From a virus, in IMG/VR virus record IMGVR_UViG_3300032006_000059, positions 1 through 29,431 of that record: a DNA stretch of 29,431 bases, one strand, 5' to 3'. The notes beneath the pieces are model-generated. The model had not been told where the DNA came from. It made no database searches and saw only the letters and a list, made by a program, of their open reading frames with translations. Position numbers and translations under genes: made by a program. Below, piece after piece: positions 7,613-14,160 of the stretch. Numbering within the stretch: the stretch's first letter is position 1; every line of letters begins with the position of its first letter.

Positions 7613-8545
7613 TTACTCGTCTGCTGTACGTGTGCTTGGGTACTGTCTTTCGTGACCTGGGTAAATTATTCTAATACCACCACCTCCTCCCTTAGTATGA
7701 TTATATCCTCCTCCATATCCTCCACCACCTCCACCATAATTACCTCCGTCTCCTGGTGTATCAGGAGAGCTTGTTCCTGTTGCGCCGTCAGAACCTCCTG
7801 AACCTCCACCTCCACCTCCTGCTGGATTTGAACCACCGGCTCCATTAGAACCTTGACCTAAGAGACCTACACCTCCACCTCCACCTGCATAGTCACCGGT
7901 TGCACCCCATATACTTTCACCTCCACCAGCTCCTCCACCTCCTCCTGCACCTGCATTACCTGCTGAAATAACAACACCTGTACCACCATCACCAGAATAA
8001 CCGGCGGCACCGCCTCCTCCAGCCATGCTATAAGCTCCTCCCCATCCAGTTTGATAACTTACACCACTTCCACCTTTTTGCCCATTTCTTGATGAGCCTG
8101 GATTACCTGTAAAATGTCCAGCCGTAGCAGTACCGTGATGTGCGCTTGGACCGTTCACTGTCCAAGCAGCTTGGCCACCTGAAGCAGGTCCTGATAATGT
8201 TGATTGTCCACTTGTAGACGATCCACCACCGGCAAACGCAGCTGCATATGTGGTATACGTTAACGTCGCACCAGGAGTTACTGGAATATCATTGGCATAC
8301 GCTAAACCAGCAGCAGCACAAGCACCCATAGCTTGTGCTCCATCACCTCTTCCTACAGCAACAACACTTATTGAGTAGACATTAGCAGGAACCGTCCAAG
8401 TAGCGTTGGTATTATTACCATCAAAAACAACTTGGCCAACTGCATAAACTCTAGGAGTATGATTAAATAAAAGACTATTAGCTCCCCCTCCTAACCCTTC
8501 CATCGCTGCCATAGGAGCTTCTTTCTTAGGATTAAGTTCAAACAT
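7613..8545 (-). CDS. Glycine-rich tail-fibre/adhesin protein (310 aa)
   Basis: Residues 1-26 carry the leader NPxKxAPxxxMxGLxGGxxSLL, gap-free with the 950-aa adhesin. Residues of about 47-62 read NATWTVPANVYSISVV and open a glycine-rich domain that continues to about 290. It closes with GGGGIRIIYPGHERQYPSTR. The same opening and closing motifs bracket the Gly-rich module in the 950-aa adhesin. Phage glycine-rich tip proteins commonly bind host surface receptors, so this is probably a distal fibre or tip adhesin. It starts six bases after the stop of the preceding fibre gene and is followed by two small genes and the halogenase-like gene. Confidence 0.78.
   Translation of the reverse strand: MFELNPKKEAPMAAMEGLGGGANSLLFNHTPRVYAVGQVVFDGNNTNATWTVPANVYSISVVAVGRGDGAQAMGACAAAGLAYANDIPVTPGATLTYTTYAAAFAGGGSSTSGQSTLSGPASGGQAAWTVNGPSAHHGTATAGHFTGNPGSSRNGQKGGSGVSYQTGWGGAYSMAGGGGAAGYSGDGGTGVVISAGNAGAGGGGGAGGGESIWGATGDYAGGGGGVGLLGQGSNGAGGSNPAGGGGGGSGGSDGATGTSSPDTPGDGGNYGGGGGGYGGGYNHTKGGGGGIRIIYPGHERQYPSTRTADE
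7646..8407 (-). repeat. Glycine-rich module, second copy
   Basis: This is the Gly-rich coding stretch of the 310-aa fibre, a homologue of the module at 3509-4291. It has the same boundary motifs, TWT(V/A)PAxVxSISV at the start and GGIRII with a following PST at the end. It is strongly strand-biased, with a purine-rich coding strand. Confidence 0.65.
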
Positions 8546-8551
8546 CTATCT

Positions 8552-9964
8552 TTATGAAGATGTTTTGACTAAATTACCTATAATTGTAAATGTTGCGTCA
8601 GCAGTTTTAACAATAGTGTAACTATAAATGTCTTTACCACTACTTCCTCCAGCACTTGGAGCACTTCCTCCTACCCAATTCTCTGTTACTGCGGCACCAT
8701 CTATTGTTAATTGAGCACTGTAACCACCTGCTGCTGCAGTAGTGATAACAGTTATAGCAATCATGTCACCTACATTAACTTTACTATTTAATGTCGTACT
8801 TCCATTCCAACGTAAATTTGGAGTACATGTTGTAGTTTCTTGTGTGGTGAACAAGAAGACGTTACCATTCTCTACATTCAAGTTGGTATTATCCGATAAC
8901 TTACCAGCAGTAACAGTACACGCTTCAGAGAGAAGACCAGTGAAATCTGCATAACCTGAGCATGATAATCCAGTCGCTGTTACTAATCCAGTCGCTGTTA
9001 CTGCACCAACAGACAAACCGCCCGTTATCGTAGCGCCAGTCGCAGTAGTCGCTAGTTTAACGGCATTTGCGTGTGAAATGCTAACCGCACCAGCAGAAAC
9101 AATACTAATAGCTTCATTACTAGGATCACTAAATATTCTTATATTCCCAGTATTATTAAGAATATAAGAGTTAGTCCCGTCGTGATAAAGCTTAAAATCC
9201 TGCCCAGTTCCTAATTCAATTTTTTCACTATCGGTTAGTCCTATAGAACCAGTAATATCAATATTTCCTGCAACTGAAAAGCCCGTATTTGTAGTTTCGG
9301 CCCGCTTAGTTCCGTTGTAATGAAGTTCAACTTGACCAGTTGGAATGGCATGGATCATGTCATTGCCGCCATCTTTAGCTTCTATTTTTAAATTACCATC
9401 TGTTTGAATATAAAGATCACCAGTATTATTGTTTATGATGCTGTTGGTCCCATCATGATAGATTTTTAGGTCACTCGATGCACCAAGTTGTATCTTTTTA
9501 CTATCGACAAAATTTAAACCATTACCATCATAGTTTAAAATCTGACTACCGTTAGCGCTAAAACCAACAGAACCAGAACCTTCACGGAACCAACCTGTAT
9601 CATTATCATTAGCAAATGTAAAACTAGGAGCTGCAATAGTTCCATCAGGGAACTCTCCTCCAGCGTTAGCGTAATCGGCTCCTGCTAAAATAATACCAAA
9701 AAAGGCATGACCATTAGTTGGTGCAGAACTAAATACAATATTGTCTCCTGTAATTGTAAAACCTGCGCTACCAGTTGGATCTGGTTCTTGGACGACACCG
9801 TTAACAGAAATCAAAACCTGCTGTGGAGATGCAGGCATGGGAGTTGGTTTAACACCTCCTACTAACAATGCAAAAGAAGTAGCACTTCCATTAAACCCAG
9901 AACTTATATCATCAATAATCAGATAACCAGGAACAGCTGTCTGCAGATCGTACCCAATATACAT
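8552..9964 (-). CDS. Tail fibre protein with DLKIYHDGTNS repeats (470 aa)
   Basis: The N-terminal domain (about 10-95) contains PQQVLISVNGVVQEP and GFTITGDNIVFSSAPTNGH, a fibre-head module common in cyanophage tail fibres. A shaft follows with two copies of KIxLGxxxDxKxYHDGTNSxIxNNTG, at about 157-182 and 249-273. The C-terminal domain (about 385-470) has VGDMIAITV...AQLTIDGAAVTENWVGG, resembling the terminal domains of other cyanophage fibres. It lies within the fibre cluster, between the tail-assembly-chaperone-like gene and the Gly-rich fibre. Tail-fibre identity is confident; its attachment point on the particle is not known. Confidence 0.82.
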   Translation of the reverse strand: MYIGYDLQTAVPGYLIIDDISSGFNGSATSFALLVGGVKPTPMPASPQQVLISVNGVVQEPDPTGSAGFTITGDNIVFSSAPTNGHAFFGIILAGADYANAGGEFPDGTIAAPSFTFANDNDTGWFREGSGSVGFSANGSQILNYDGNGLNFVDSKKIQLGASSDLKIYHDGTNSIINNNTGDLYIQTDGNLKIEAKDGGNDMIHAIPTGQVELHYNGTKRAETTNTGFSVAGNIDITGSIGLTDSEKIELGTGQDFKLYHDGTNSYILNNTGNIRIFSDPSNEAISIVSAGAVSISHANAVKLATTATGATITGGLSVGAVTATGLVTATGLSCSGYADFTGLLSEACTVTAGKLSDNTNLNVENGNVFLFTTQETTTCTPNLRWNGSTTLNSKVNVGDMIAITVITTAAAGGYSAQLTIDGAAVTENWVGGSAPSAGGSSGKDIYSYTIVKTADATFTIIGNLVKTSS

Positions 9965-10016
9965 TTGTATTTAGAAACTTATTTATCTTCTATTGTATTC
10001 GCCCCTTATTTAGGAA

Positions 10017-10331
10017 TTACGTCGTATGTGGGCCTTTTGTAGATGGAGCTGTAGGCCAAACAACCTTATCAAATCCATCTACTCTAAATGTTTGAGGAAT
10101 ATCTCTTAACGATTGTCTATATGCAGCCCAAGCTGACTGGTCAACAGTGCAACCTGGAGTCATCGTCCAATCTGATGTACGTAATAAGAAATCACGCTTA
10201 CGTCTGATAATAGACCAACTTGAATCCTCTAACGCAAGAATAGTCTTATCAAACTGTTTATCAATCTCATCTTTAATTCCAGTAAATTGAGATTGAATTT
10301 CACTAAGTTGTCCAACAACAGTTAATGGCAT
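10017..10331 (-). CDS. Tail assembly chaperone-like protein (Phage_tail_APC type)
   Basis: This 104-aa protein has an N-terminal coiled-coil-like helix (about 6-40). It is followed by FLLRTSDWT, a DQSAWAAYRQSLRDIP block and a short C-terminal tail with VVWPTAP. The pattern 'LLxxSDWTxxP...WxxYRQxLRDIP' is that of the phage tail assembly chaperone family PF16778, found near tail and fibre genes where it is thought to help fibre or tail assembly. It lies directly upstream of the 470-aa fibre and four bases after the stop of the preceding gene, which fits a fibre-assembly role. Confidence 0.72.
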   Translation of the reverse strand: MPLTVVGQLSEIQSQFTGIKDEIDKQFDKTILALEDSSWSIIRRKRDFLLRTSDWTMTPGCTVDQSAWAAYRQSLRDIPQTFRVDGFDKVVWPTAPSTKGPHTT

Positions 10332-10335
10332 AATT

Positions 10336-10677
10336 TTAAGTCTGATCGAGGTAACTTACAGTTGCATCCAAGGTAGTAGCTGTATCAGCTCTTATTCTTA
10401 AAACATCACTTGCTTCCATTATTATTTTACTTCCACTAATTAACTCAAGAGAAGAACCAGCAGGTATAGGTACTCCTTTTAGCAAATAAACATCATCTCC
10501 GCTATTCGTTACAACATAAGCATCTACATTTGCAGTATTACTTCCTTTATTAGAAACTAATACACTTAAAAGAATTAACGTGGAAGAGCCTCCAGCCGTT
10601 AAGACATTGGAGTTAGCGCTACTAACTGCGTCTGTAACTACGCTAGATTTCGTAGCCATTTTGAAGGTATTAGCCAT
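10336..10677 (-). CDS. Small virion-like beta protein (113 aa)
   Basis: The protein is Ser/Thr/Ala-rich with alternating hydrophobic strands: LILLSVLVSNKG, ANVDAYVVTNSG, VYLLKGVPIPAGSSLEL and SGSKIIMEASDVLRIRADT. This looks like a small beta-sandwich similar to small structural proteins found in cyanophage fibre or baseplate clusters. It starts one base after the stop of the Mtd-like gene and ends four bases before the chaperone-like gene, so it is part of the same operon. A second in-frame ATG lies at residue 7. I do not recognise a named family. Confidence 0.6.
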   Translation of the reverse strand: MANTFKMATKSSVVTDAVSSANSNVLTAGGSSTLILLSVLVSNKGSNTANVDAYVVTNSGDDVYLLKGVPIPAGSSLELISGSKIIMEASDVLRIRADTATTLDATVSYLDQT

Positions 10678-10678
10678 A

Positions 10679-11080
10679 TCAGCTTAAAGCAACAATTAAT
10701 GCGAGGTTGTCATCTGAATCAAGAGACCCAGCTACAGTTAAGTTTCCAGAAACAACAACGTTCCCAGCAGCCGTAACTGCATTTCCATCTATTGTAAGAC
10801 GAGTGGACCCATCTGTAACAAAAGACATTGCATGATTATAAGGTCTAATTAAACCTGTATTTTCATCTCCAGAGAATTTTAATGCACATCGAGACGTACT
10901 ACCTGGTTGTAAATATGAATTCCAGGCATCACTTCTCATTGCTTCAAAGCCACCTGTTAAGGAAGCATCATGAACTATAAGAGATCGACTATCTGTATTA
11001 ACAGTGACTTCTCCTAACGCTCCTTTAAAAGCATTGGTTTCTGTTTGGTCTCCTCTTCGGAATTGTACTTGTGTTGACAT
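10679..11080 (-). CDS. Fibre protein with Mtd-type N-terminal domain (133 aa)
   Basis: The N-terminus, MSTQVQFRRGDQTETNAFKG followed by GEVTVNTDSRSLIVHD and TGGFEAM, matches the N-terminal domain of the Bordetella phage major tropism determinant and related fibre heads (short beta-prism of pattern QFRRG...F.GA.GE.T.DT....VHDG..GG). The middle (about 65-100) contains FSGDENTGLIRPYNHAMSF and DGSTRLTIDGNAV, a fibre shaft motif. The C-terminus, VVVSGNLTVAGSLDSDDN, is typical of fibre linkers. At 133 aa it is too short to hold a C-type lectin tropism domain. It lies four bases after the repetitive 419-aa fibre. Confidence 0.72.
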   Translation of the reverse strand: MSTQVQFRRGDQTETNAFKGALGEVTVNTDSRSLIVHDASLTGGFEAMRSDAWNSYLQPGSTSRCALKFSGDENTGLIRPYNHAMSFVTDGSTRLTIDGNAVTAAGNVVVSGNLTVAGSLDSDDNLALIVALS

Positions 11081-11084
11081 AAGC

Positions 11085-12344
11085 CTATCCTAATGCAACT
11101 GCAATCGCAGTAGCAAAACTTTCTGACGCAATAGTTCCATCAGAATCAGGAACTGTTAACGTTCGAGTCGTGCTACCCGTTATACCTGAACATTCAAATG
11201 CTAATTGTTTTGTATTATCTGAATTATCCCTTACTCTAAATCCAGAGTCATCAGTAACAATAGCACTACAAGTAAAAGATGATAAACCAGTTAATGTCGA
11301 TGCTGTACTTCCTAAAGCAACTGACGTACTACCAATTGTCACTGAACTATTAGCTAATTGAGCATTAGGTATAGAACTTGTTCCAAATGCACCCGTAGCT
11401 GAGTTATAAGACAAACCTGAACCAGCAGCTACACTTAATGAACCAAGAAGAGCAACTGTACCTGTGGCATCTGGGAAAGTTATTGTACGATCCGCAGTCG
11501 CATCCGTTACAGCTAAACTTGTTTCATAAGCATCAGCAGTTGCACCTTCAAAAACTATACTTCCACTAGCAATAGATATTGAATTTGCTGCATCTACAGC
11601 ACCTGAGCGTAGAGTGGTTCCTATTAATGTAGTTGCAGTTAGCGAAGTAACACCAGTAAATGTAGTTACAGTAGCTCCTAATGATACTGAAGTACTTCCT
11701 ATAGTTACTGCACTATTAGCAAGAGAACTGTTTGGTATTGATGACCCAGTAGTTAAAATAGTACCTGTGGAATCAGGTAGTGTTAACGTCCGATCAGCAG
11801 TTGCATCAGCTGCTGTAAGAGTTATCTCGTAATTATTAGCTGTTGACCCTTCAAAAATAATATTTCCACTGCCAATAGATATTGCATTAGCTGCTTCAGC
11901 AGTACCAGAATAAAGTGTGGTAGCTGTTAATGAAGTTAAACCTGCAATTGTTGAGGCAGTTGCACCTAGTGCTACAGAAGTACTACCTATTGTTAATGAA
12001 CTGTTAGCTAATTGAGCGTTAGGTATTGCATCTGTATCTAACTCACCCGTACCTGAGTCATAAGTTAAACCTGATCCAGAAGCAACACTTATTTCACCTC
12101 TTATATCACTAGAAGATGGACCAGTGTAAGTTAAAACACCAGATGTGTTGTTATAAGCTAAACTTCCTCCTCCTCCACTATCAGTTACAGAGATAGCTGC
12201 TCTAGCTCTGGCATCTGTGAAGTAAAGATTCGTATTTTCAGCTAAATCTGCAGATGTATTGCCACCGAAATCTAGCTTATCCGCAGAAGTATTTAACTCT
12301 TGGAATAAGCCACCAACAATGACAAGGGACTTTCTTGTTGCCAT
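11085..12344 (-). CDS. Repetitive tail-fibre shaft protein (419 aa)
   Basis: The protein is composed of Ser/Thr/Ala-rich repeats. IPN(A/S)xLANSxxTIGSTSV occurs at about 107, 203 and 325. FEGxTAxxYExxLxxxDATADRTxTxPD occurs at about 164 and 265, with a degraded copy near 383. The N-terminal ENTNLYFTDARARAAIS (37-52) is a common element of cyanophage tail fibres. Such repeats form elongated trimeric beta-rich shafts. The ATG at 12344 has AAGG six bases upstream. There is no separate C-terminal knob, so it may pair with the following fibre proteins. Fibre assignment is confident; its position on the particle is unknown. Confidence 0.8.
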   Translation of the reverse strand: MATRKSLVIVGGLFQELNTSADKLDFGGNTSADLAENTNLYFTDARARAAISVTDSGGGGSLAYNNTSGVLTYTGPSSSDIRGEISVASGSGLTYDSGTGELDTDAIPNAQLANSSLTIGSTSVALGATASTIAGLTSLTATTLYSGTAEAANAISIGSGNIIFEGSTANNYEITLTAADATADRTLTLPDSTGTILTTGSSIPNSSLANSAVTIGSTSVSLGATVTTFTGVTSLTATTLIGTTLRSGAVDAANSISIASGSIVFEGATADAYETSLAVTDATADRTITFPDATGTVALLGSLSVAAGSGLSYNSATGAFGTSSIPNAQLANSSVTIGSTSVALGSTASTLTGLSSFTCSAIVTDDSGFRVRDNSDNTKQLAFECSGITGSTTRTLTVPDSDGTIASESFATAIAVALG

Positions 12345-12422
12345 CCTTTACCTTAAATCAATTCATCAAGCAGGCTTAAATGAACCGTTGATTTTATCTA
12401 TCTATCCTACTATCACTACCGT

Positions 12423-12878
12423 TTAACCAACCTCCATAGGTGGTTCAATTTTTATAGCTAAAGAAGCAGGAGTGATAGCCTCTCCTACACGAGTTATGAA
12501 ATGTCCATCTGTACTAGGAGCTGTCGTCGTAATAGAACCAACACCTAAATAATATAGTTCCCCAGCATCTAAACCAGACGTTGTTAATACTCCTAAAGTA
12601 ATACATCTAGTATTTTCTCCTGTGTTCTTCGAGGTTTGAGCAAAACCAACTACACGAGCTTGATCAACTGTTCCTTGAGATGTTGCAATACCAACTTTTC
12701 CATCACTACTTCGAGAATATAAAGGTTGTCCTTGAGTGACGTTTTCAAATGCCAGTGCTTCAAAACCAGCAACAGAATAGACTGTTTTACCAGCCAAAGT
12801 ATCCTTTAAATCTACAAGTGCCTCTGTGAAACCCTGAGAATTAGGAGCATATGGAGAATAATTACTTGTACCAGACAT
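12423..12878 (-). CDS. Virion-like protein, second of a tandem paralogous pair (151 aa)
   Basis: This protein aligns over most of its length with its upstream neighbour (178 aa). Both have an N-terminal YxPNxxGxxxAxxDLKD element, a central F(Q/E)(D/N)V(A/T)xGxxLYxRSSDGKVGxA, then VVGFA and TTTAPSxxGxxxTRVGE(A/G), and end in IxxEPP. The ATG overlaps the upstream stop as TAATG, so translation is probably coupled. The beta-rich, Cys-poor sequence and location fit a capsid-decoration or fibre-base role. I do not recognise a named family, though similar 'RSSDGKVG' proteins are, from memory, seen in cyanophage fibre regions. Confidence 0.65.
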   Translation of the reverse strand: MSGTSNYSPYAPNSQGFTEALVDLKDTLAGKTVYSVAGFEALAFENVTQGQPLYSRSSDGKVGIATSQGTVDQARVVGFAQTSKNTGENTRCITLGVLTTSGLDAGELYYLGVGSITTTAPSTDGHFITRVGEAITPASLAIKIEPPMEVG

Positions 12879-13414
12879 TATGATTGAATAAGTACAGGTG
12901 GTTCAACATAAATACTAAATACACTTGTAGTAGCTCCCTCTCCTACTCTCGTAACGGCTTTCCCTGCTCCTGAAGGTGCTGTTGTTGTTATTTCACCTGC
13001 GGTTGTAGCACTTAAGAAATAAGTGTCTCCTGGGTCGATTGTAGATGGCATTGTTTTAATACCAGCAACTAAAACCTTTACTTGACCACCTGAAGATACC
13101 GTTGAATCAGCAAAACCGACAACTTGAGCGTTTTCAAGTGTTCCATCTGCTGCACTTGCTTTCCCTACCTTCCCATCAGAAGATCTCATGTATAAAGCGT
13201 CTCCATTTGCGACATCTTGAAAAGTTGTGACATCAAAACCAACACGAGCTGGAGAAAAAACAGGAAAACCGTCTTTTAAATCAATTATTGCGTCTACTAG
13301 ACCTCGATAATTAGGTTCATACGGTTGTCTTGTCATTGTAAATTCATTAGCAGTCATTAAATCAACTAAAACTGCTACTGCACCCTCTAAATTGGGTTCA
13401 TATCCTGTTGCCAT
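12878..13414 (-). CDS. Virion-like protein, first of a tandem paralogous pair (178 aa)
   Basis: This 178-aa protein is paralogous to the downstream 151-aa protein. Its N-terminus contains two copies of a roughly 20-residue element, GYEPNLEGAVAVLVDL and PYEPNYRGLVDAIIDL, where the neighbour has one. The central and C-terminal parts share VANGDALYMRSSDGKVGKA, VVGFADS, TTTAPSGAG and a terminal EPP. It is the first gene after the divergent plus-strand gene, with 69 AT-rich bases between the two starts. Its function is unknown; a structural role is inferred from position and composition. Confidence 0.65.
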   Translation of the reverse strand: MATGYEPNLEGAVAVLVDLMTANEFTMTRQPYEPNYRGLVDAIIDLKDGFPVFSPARVGFDVTTFQDVANGDALYMRSSDGKVGKASAADGTLENAQVVGFADSTVSSGGQVKVLVAGIKTMPSTIDPGDTYFLSATTAGEITTTAPSGAGKAVTRVGEGATTSVFSIYVEPPVLIQS

Positions 13415-13483
13415 GTATTTAACCGTTACTATTTAATATTTTAAATTGTAAACTCTCGTAGAATAAAGAAAAAAGGTAAGAAA
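13415..13483. promoter_or_regulatory. Divergent intergenic region, possible promoter for the plus-strand gene
   Basis: This 69-base AT-rich spacer separates the start of the minus-strand 178-aa gene from that of the only plus-strand gene. On the + strand TAGAAT at 13459-13464 could be a -10 box, but I see no convincing -35 at the right distance. AAAAAAGG at 13469-13476 is a good ribosome binding site for the TTG start. Promoter activity is inferred from the gene arrangement. Confidence 0.3.
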
Positions 13484-13729
13484 TTGGAACCAGAAGTCAT
13501 TGCTGCTGTTATTTCAGGAAGCGTAGGGGCTTTTTTAGGCTTAACACGAGCATTAAGTAACTTTAATAGAAAATTAGATAAAAGATTTGACTCTTTAGAA
13601 CGTGATATTGACAATTTAAACAATAAAGTTGTCTGTGATTACGTTTTGAAAGAAGATTTCTTACGAGAAATGCAAGCAGTACACACTAAATTAGATAGAA
13701 TCTTAGATCATCTACTAAGTCACCATTAA
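13484..13729 (+). CDS. Membrane-anchored coiled-coil protein on the opposite strand (81 aa)
   Basis: The start is TTG, supported by AAAAGG seven bases upstream and by the protein it gives. Residues of about 4-24 (VIAAVISGSVGAFLGLTRAL) form one membrane segment. Residues 25-80 form a charged helix with heptad character (FDSLERDIDNLNNKV, then LDRILDHLLSHH). Single-membrane-segment coiled-coil proteins beginning ME-P-x-VIAA are, from memory, recurrent in marine cyanophages. This might be a holin, spanin-like or membrane-associated factor; the function is not established. It is the only gene on this strand and converges on the 141-aa gene, their stop codons overlapping in TTAA. Confidence 0.75.
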   Translation: MEPEVIAAVISGSVGAFLGLTRALSNFNRKLDKRFDSLERDIDNLNNKVVCDYVLKEDFLREMQAVHTKLDRILDHLLSHH

Positions 13730-14151
13730 ACAGCTACCCATGTAGTCGTAGCAAGGTTATATATGTAGAGTGCGCTTGTAGATTCATTATAATGAAGCAT
13801 TCCATCTACAGGACTTGATGGATAACCTGCACCTTTAGAAACAACGGCTTTAGGAATTTGCCAAGCTGAACCATCATATATCTTATATAAAGGAACATTT
13901 GTTGTATCTAACCAAGATTCCCCTTTAGATAAAGATGCATAACCAGCAGCAGAGCTATTTGGTGCAGAAGATCCAATTGAAATTGGTCCTGCTTTTATTA
14001 ATTTTGTTGAAGGAGAAGCTGTATTATCAATGAAAAAGAGTCCAGGCTCATCTGCATGATAATTAATAGCCAACTCAGCAGCACCCAAACGGGTAGGGTA
14101 AGGGCGGTCTTGTAATACACTAGAACGACGAGAAAGAATTTGTACAGCCAT
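13726..14151 (-). CDS. Virion-like protein with fibre-type N-terminus (141 aa)
   Basis: The N-terminus MAVQILSRRSSVLQDRPYPT is followed by LGAAELAINYHADEPGLFFID, an element like the '(G/A)ELA.N..D..LF..D' heads of phage fibre and tail proteins. The C-terminal half has two similar beta-hairpin units, GESWLDTTNVPLYKIYDGSAW and DGMLHYNESTSALYIYNLATTTW. These resemble the 'GxxxxNTxTxxLYxYxGxxW' units of phage adhesins. It lies ten bases after the 761-aa protein, and its stop codon overlaps that of the convergent plus-strand gene. Most likely it is a small tail or fibre component. Confidence 0.65.
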   Translation of the reverse strand: MAVQILSRRSSVLQDRPYPTRLGAAELAINYHADEPGLFFIDNTASPSTKLIKAGPISIGSSAPNSSAAGYASLSKGESWLDTTNVPLYKIYDGSAWQIPKAVVSKGAGYPSSPVDGMLHYNESTSALYIYNLATTTWVAV

Positions 14152-14160
14152 ATTTTAAGT

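Noticed and set aside
10679-12344. Diversity-generating retroelement variable region
   Set aside because: No reverse transcriptase, no paired template repeat and no adenine-biased near-repeat was recognised.
13441-13623. Minus-strand 60-codon frame opposite the plus-strand membrane protein
   Set aside because: It is the shadow of the plus-strand gene, which has a ribosome binding site and a coherent membrane and coiled-coil protein.
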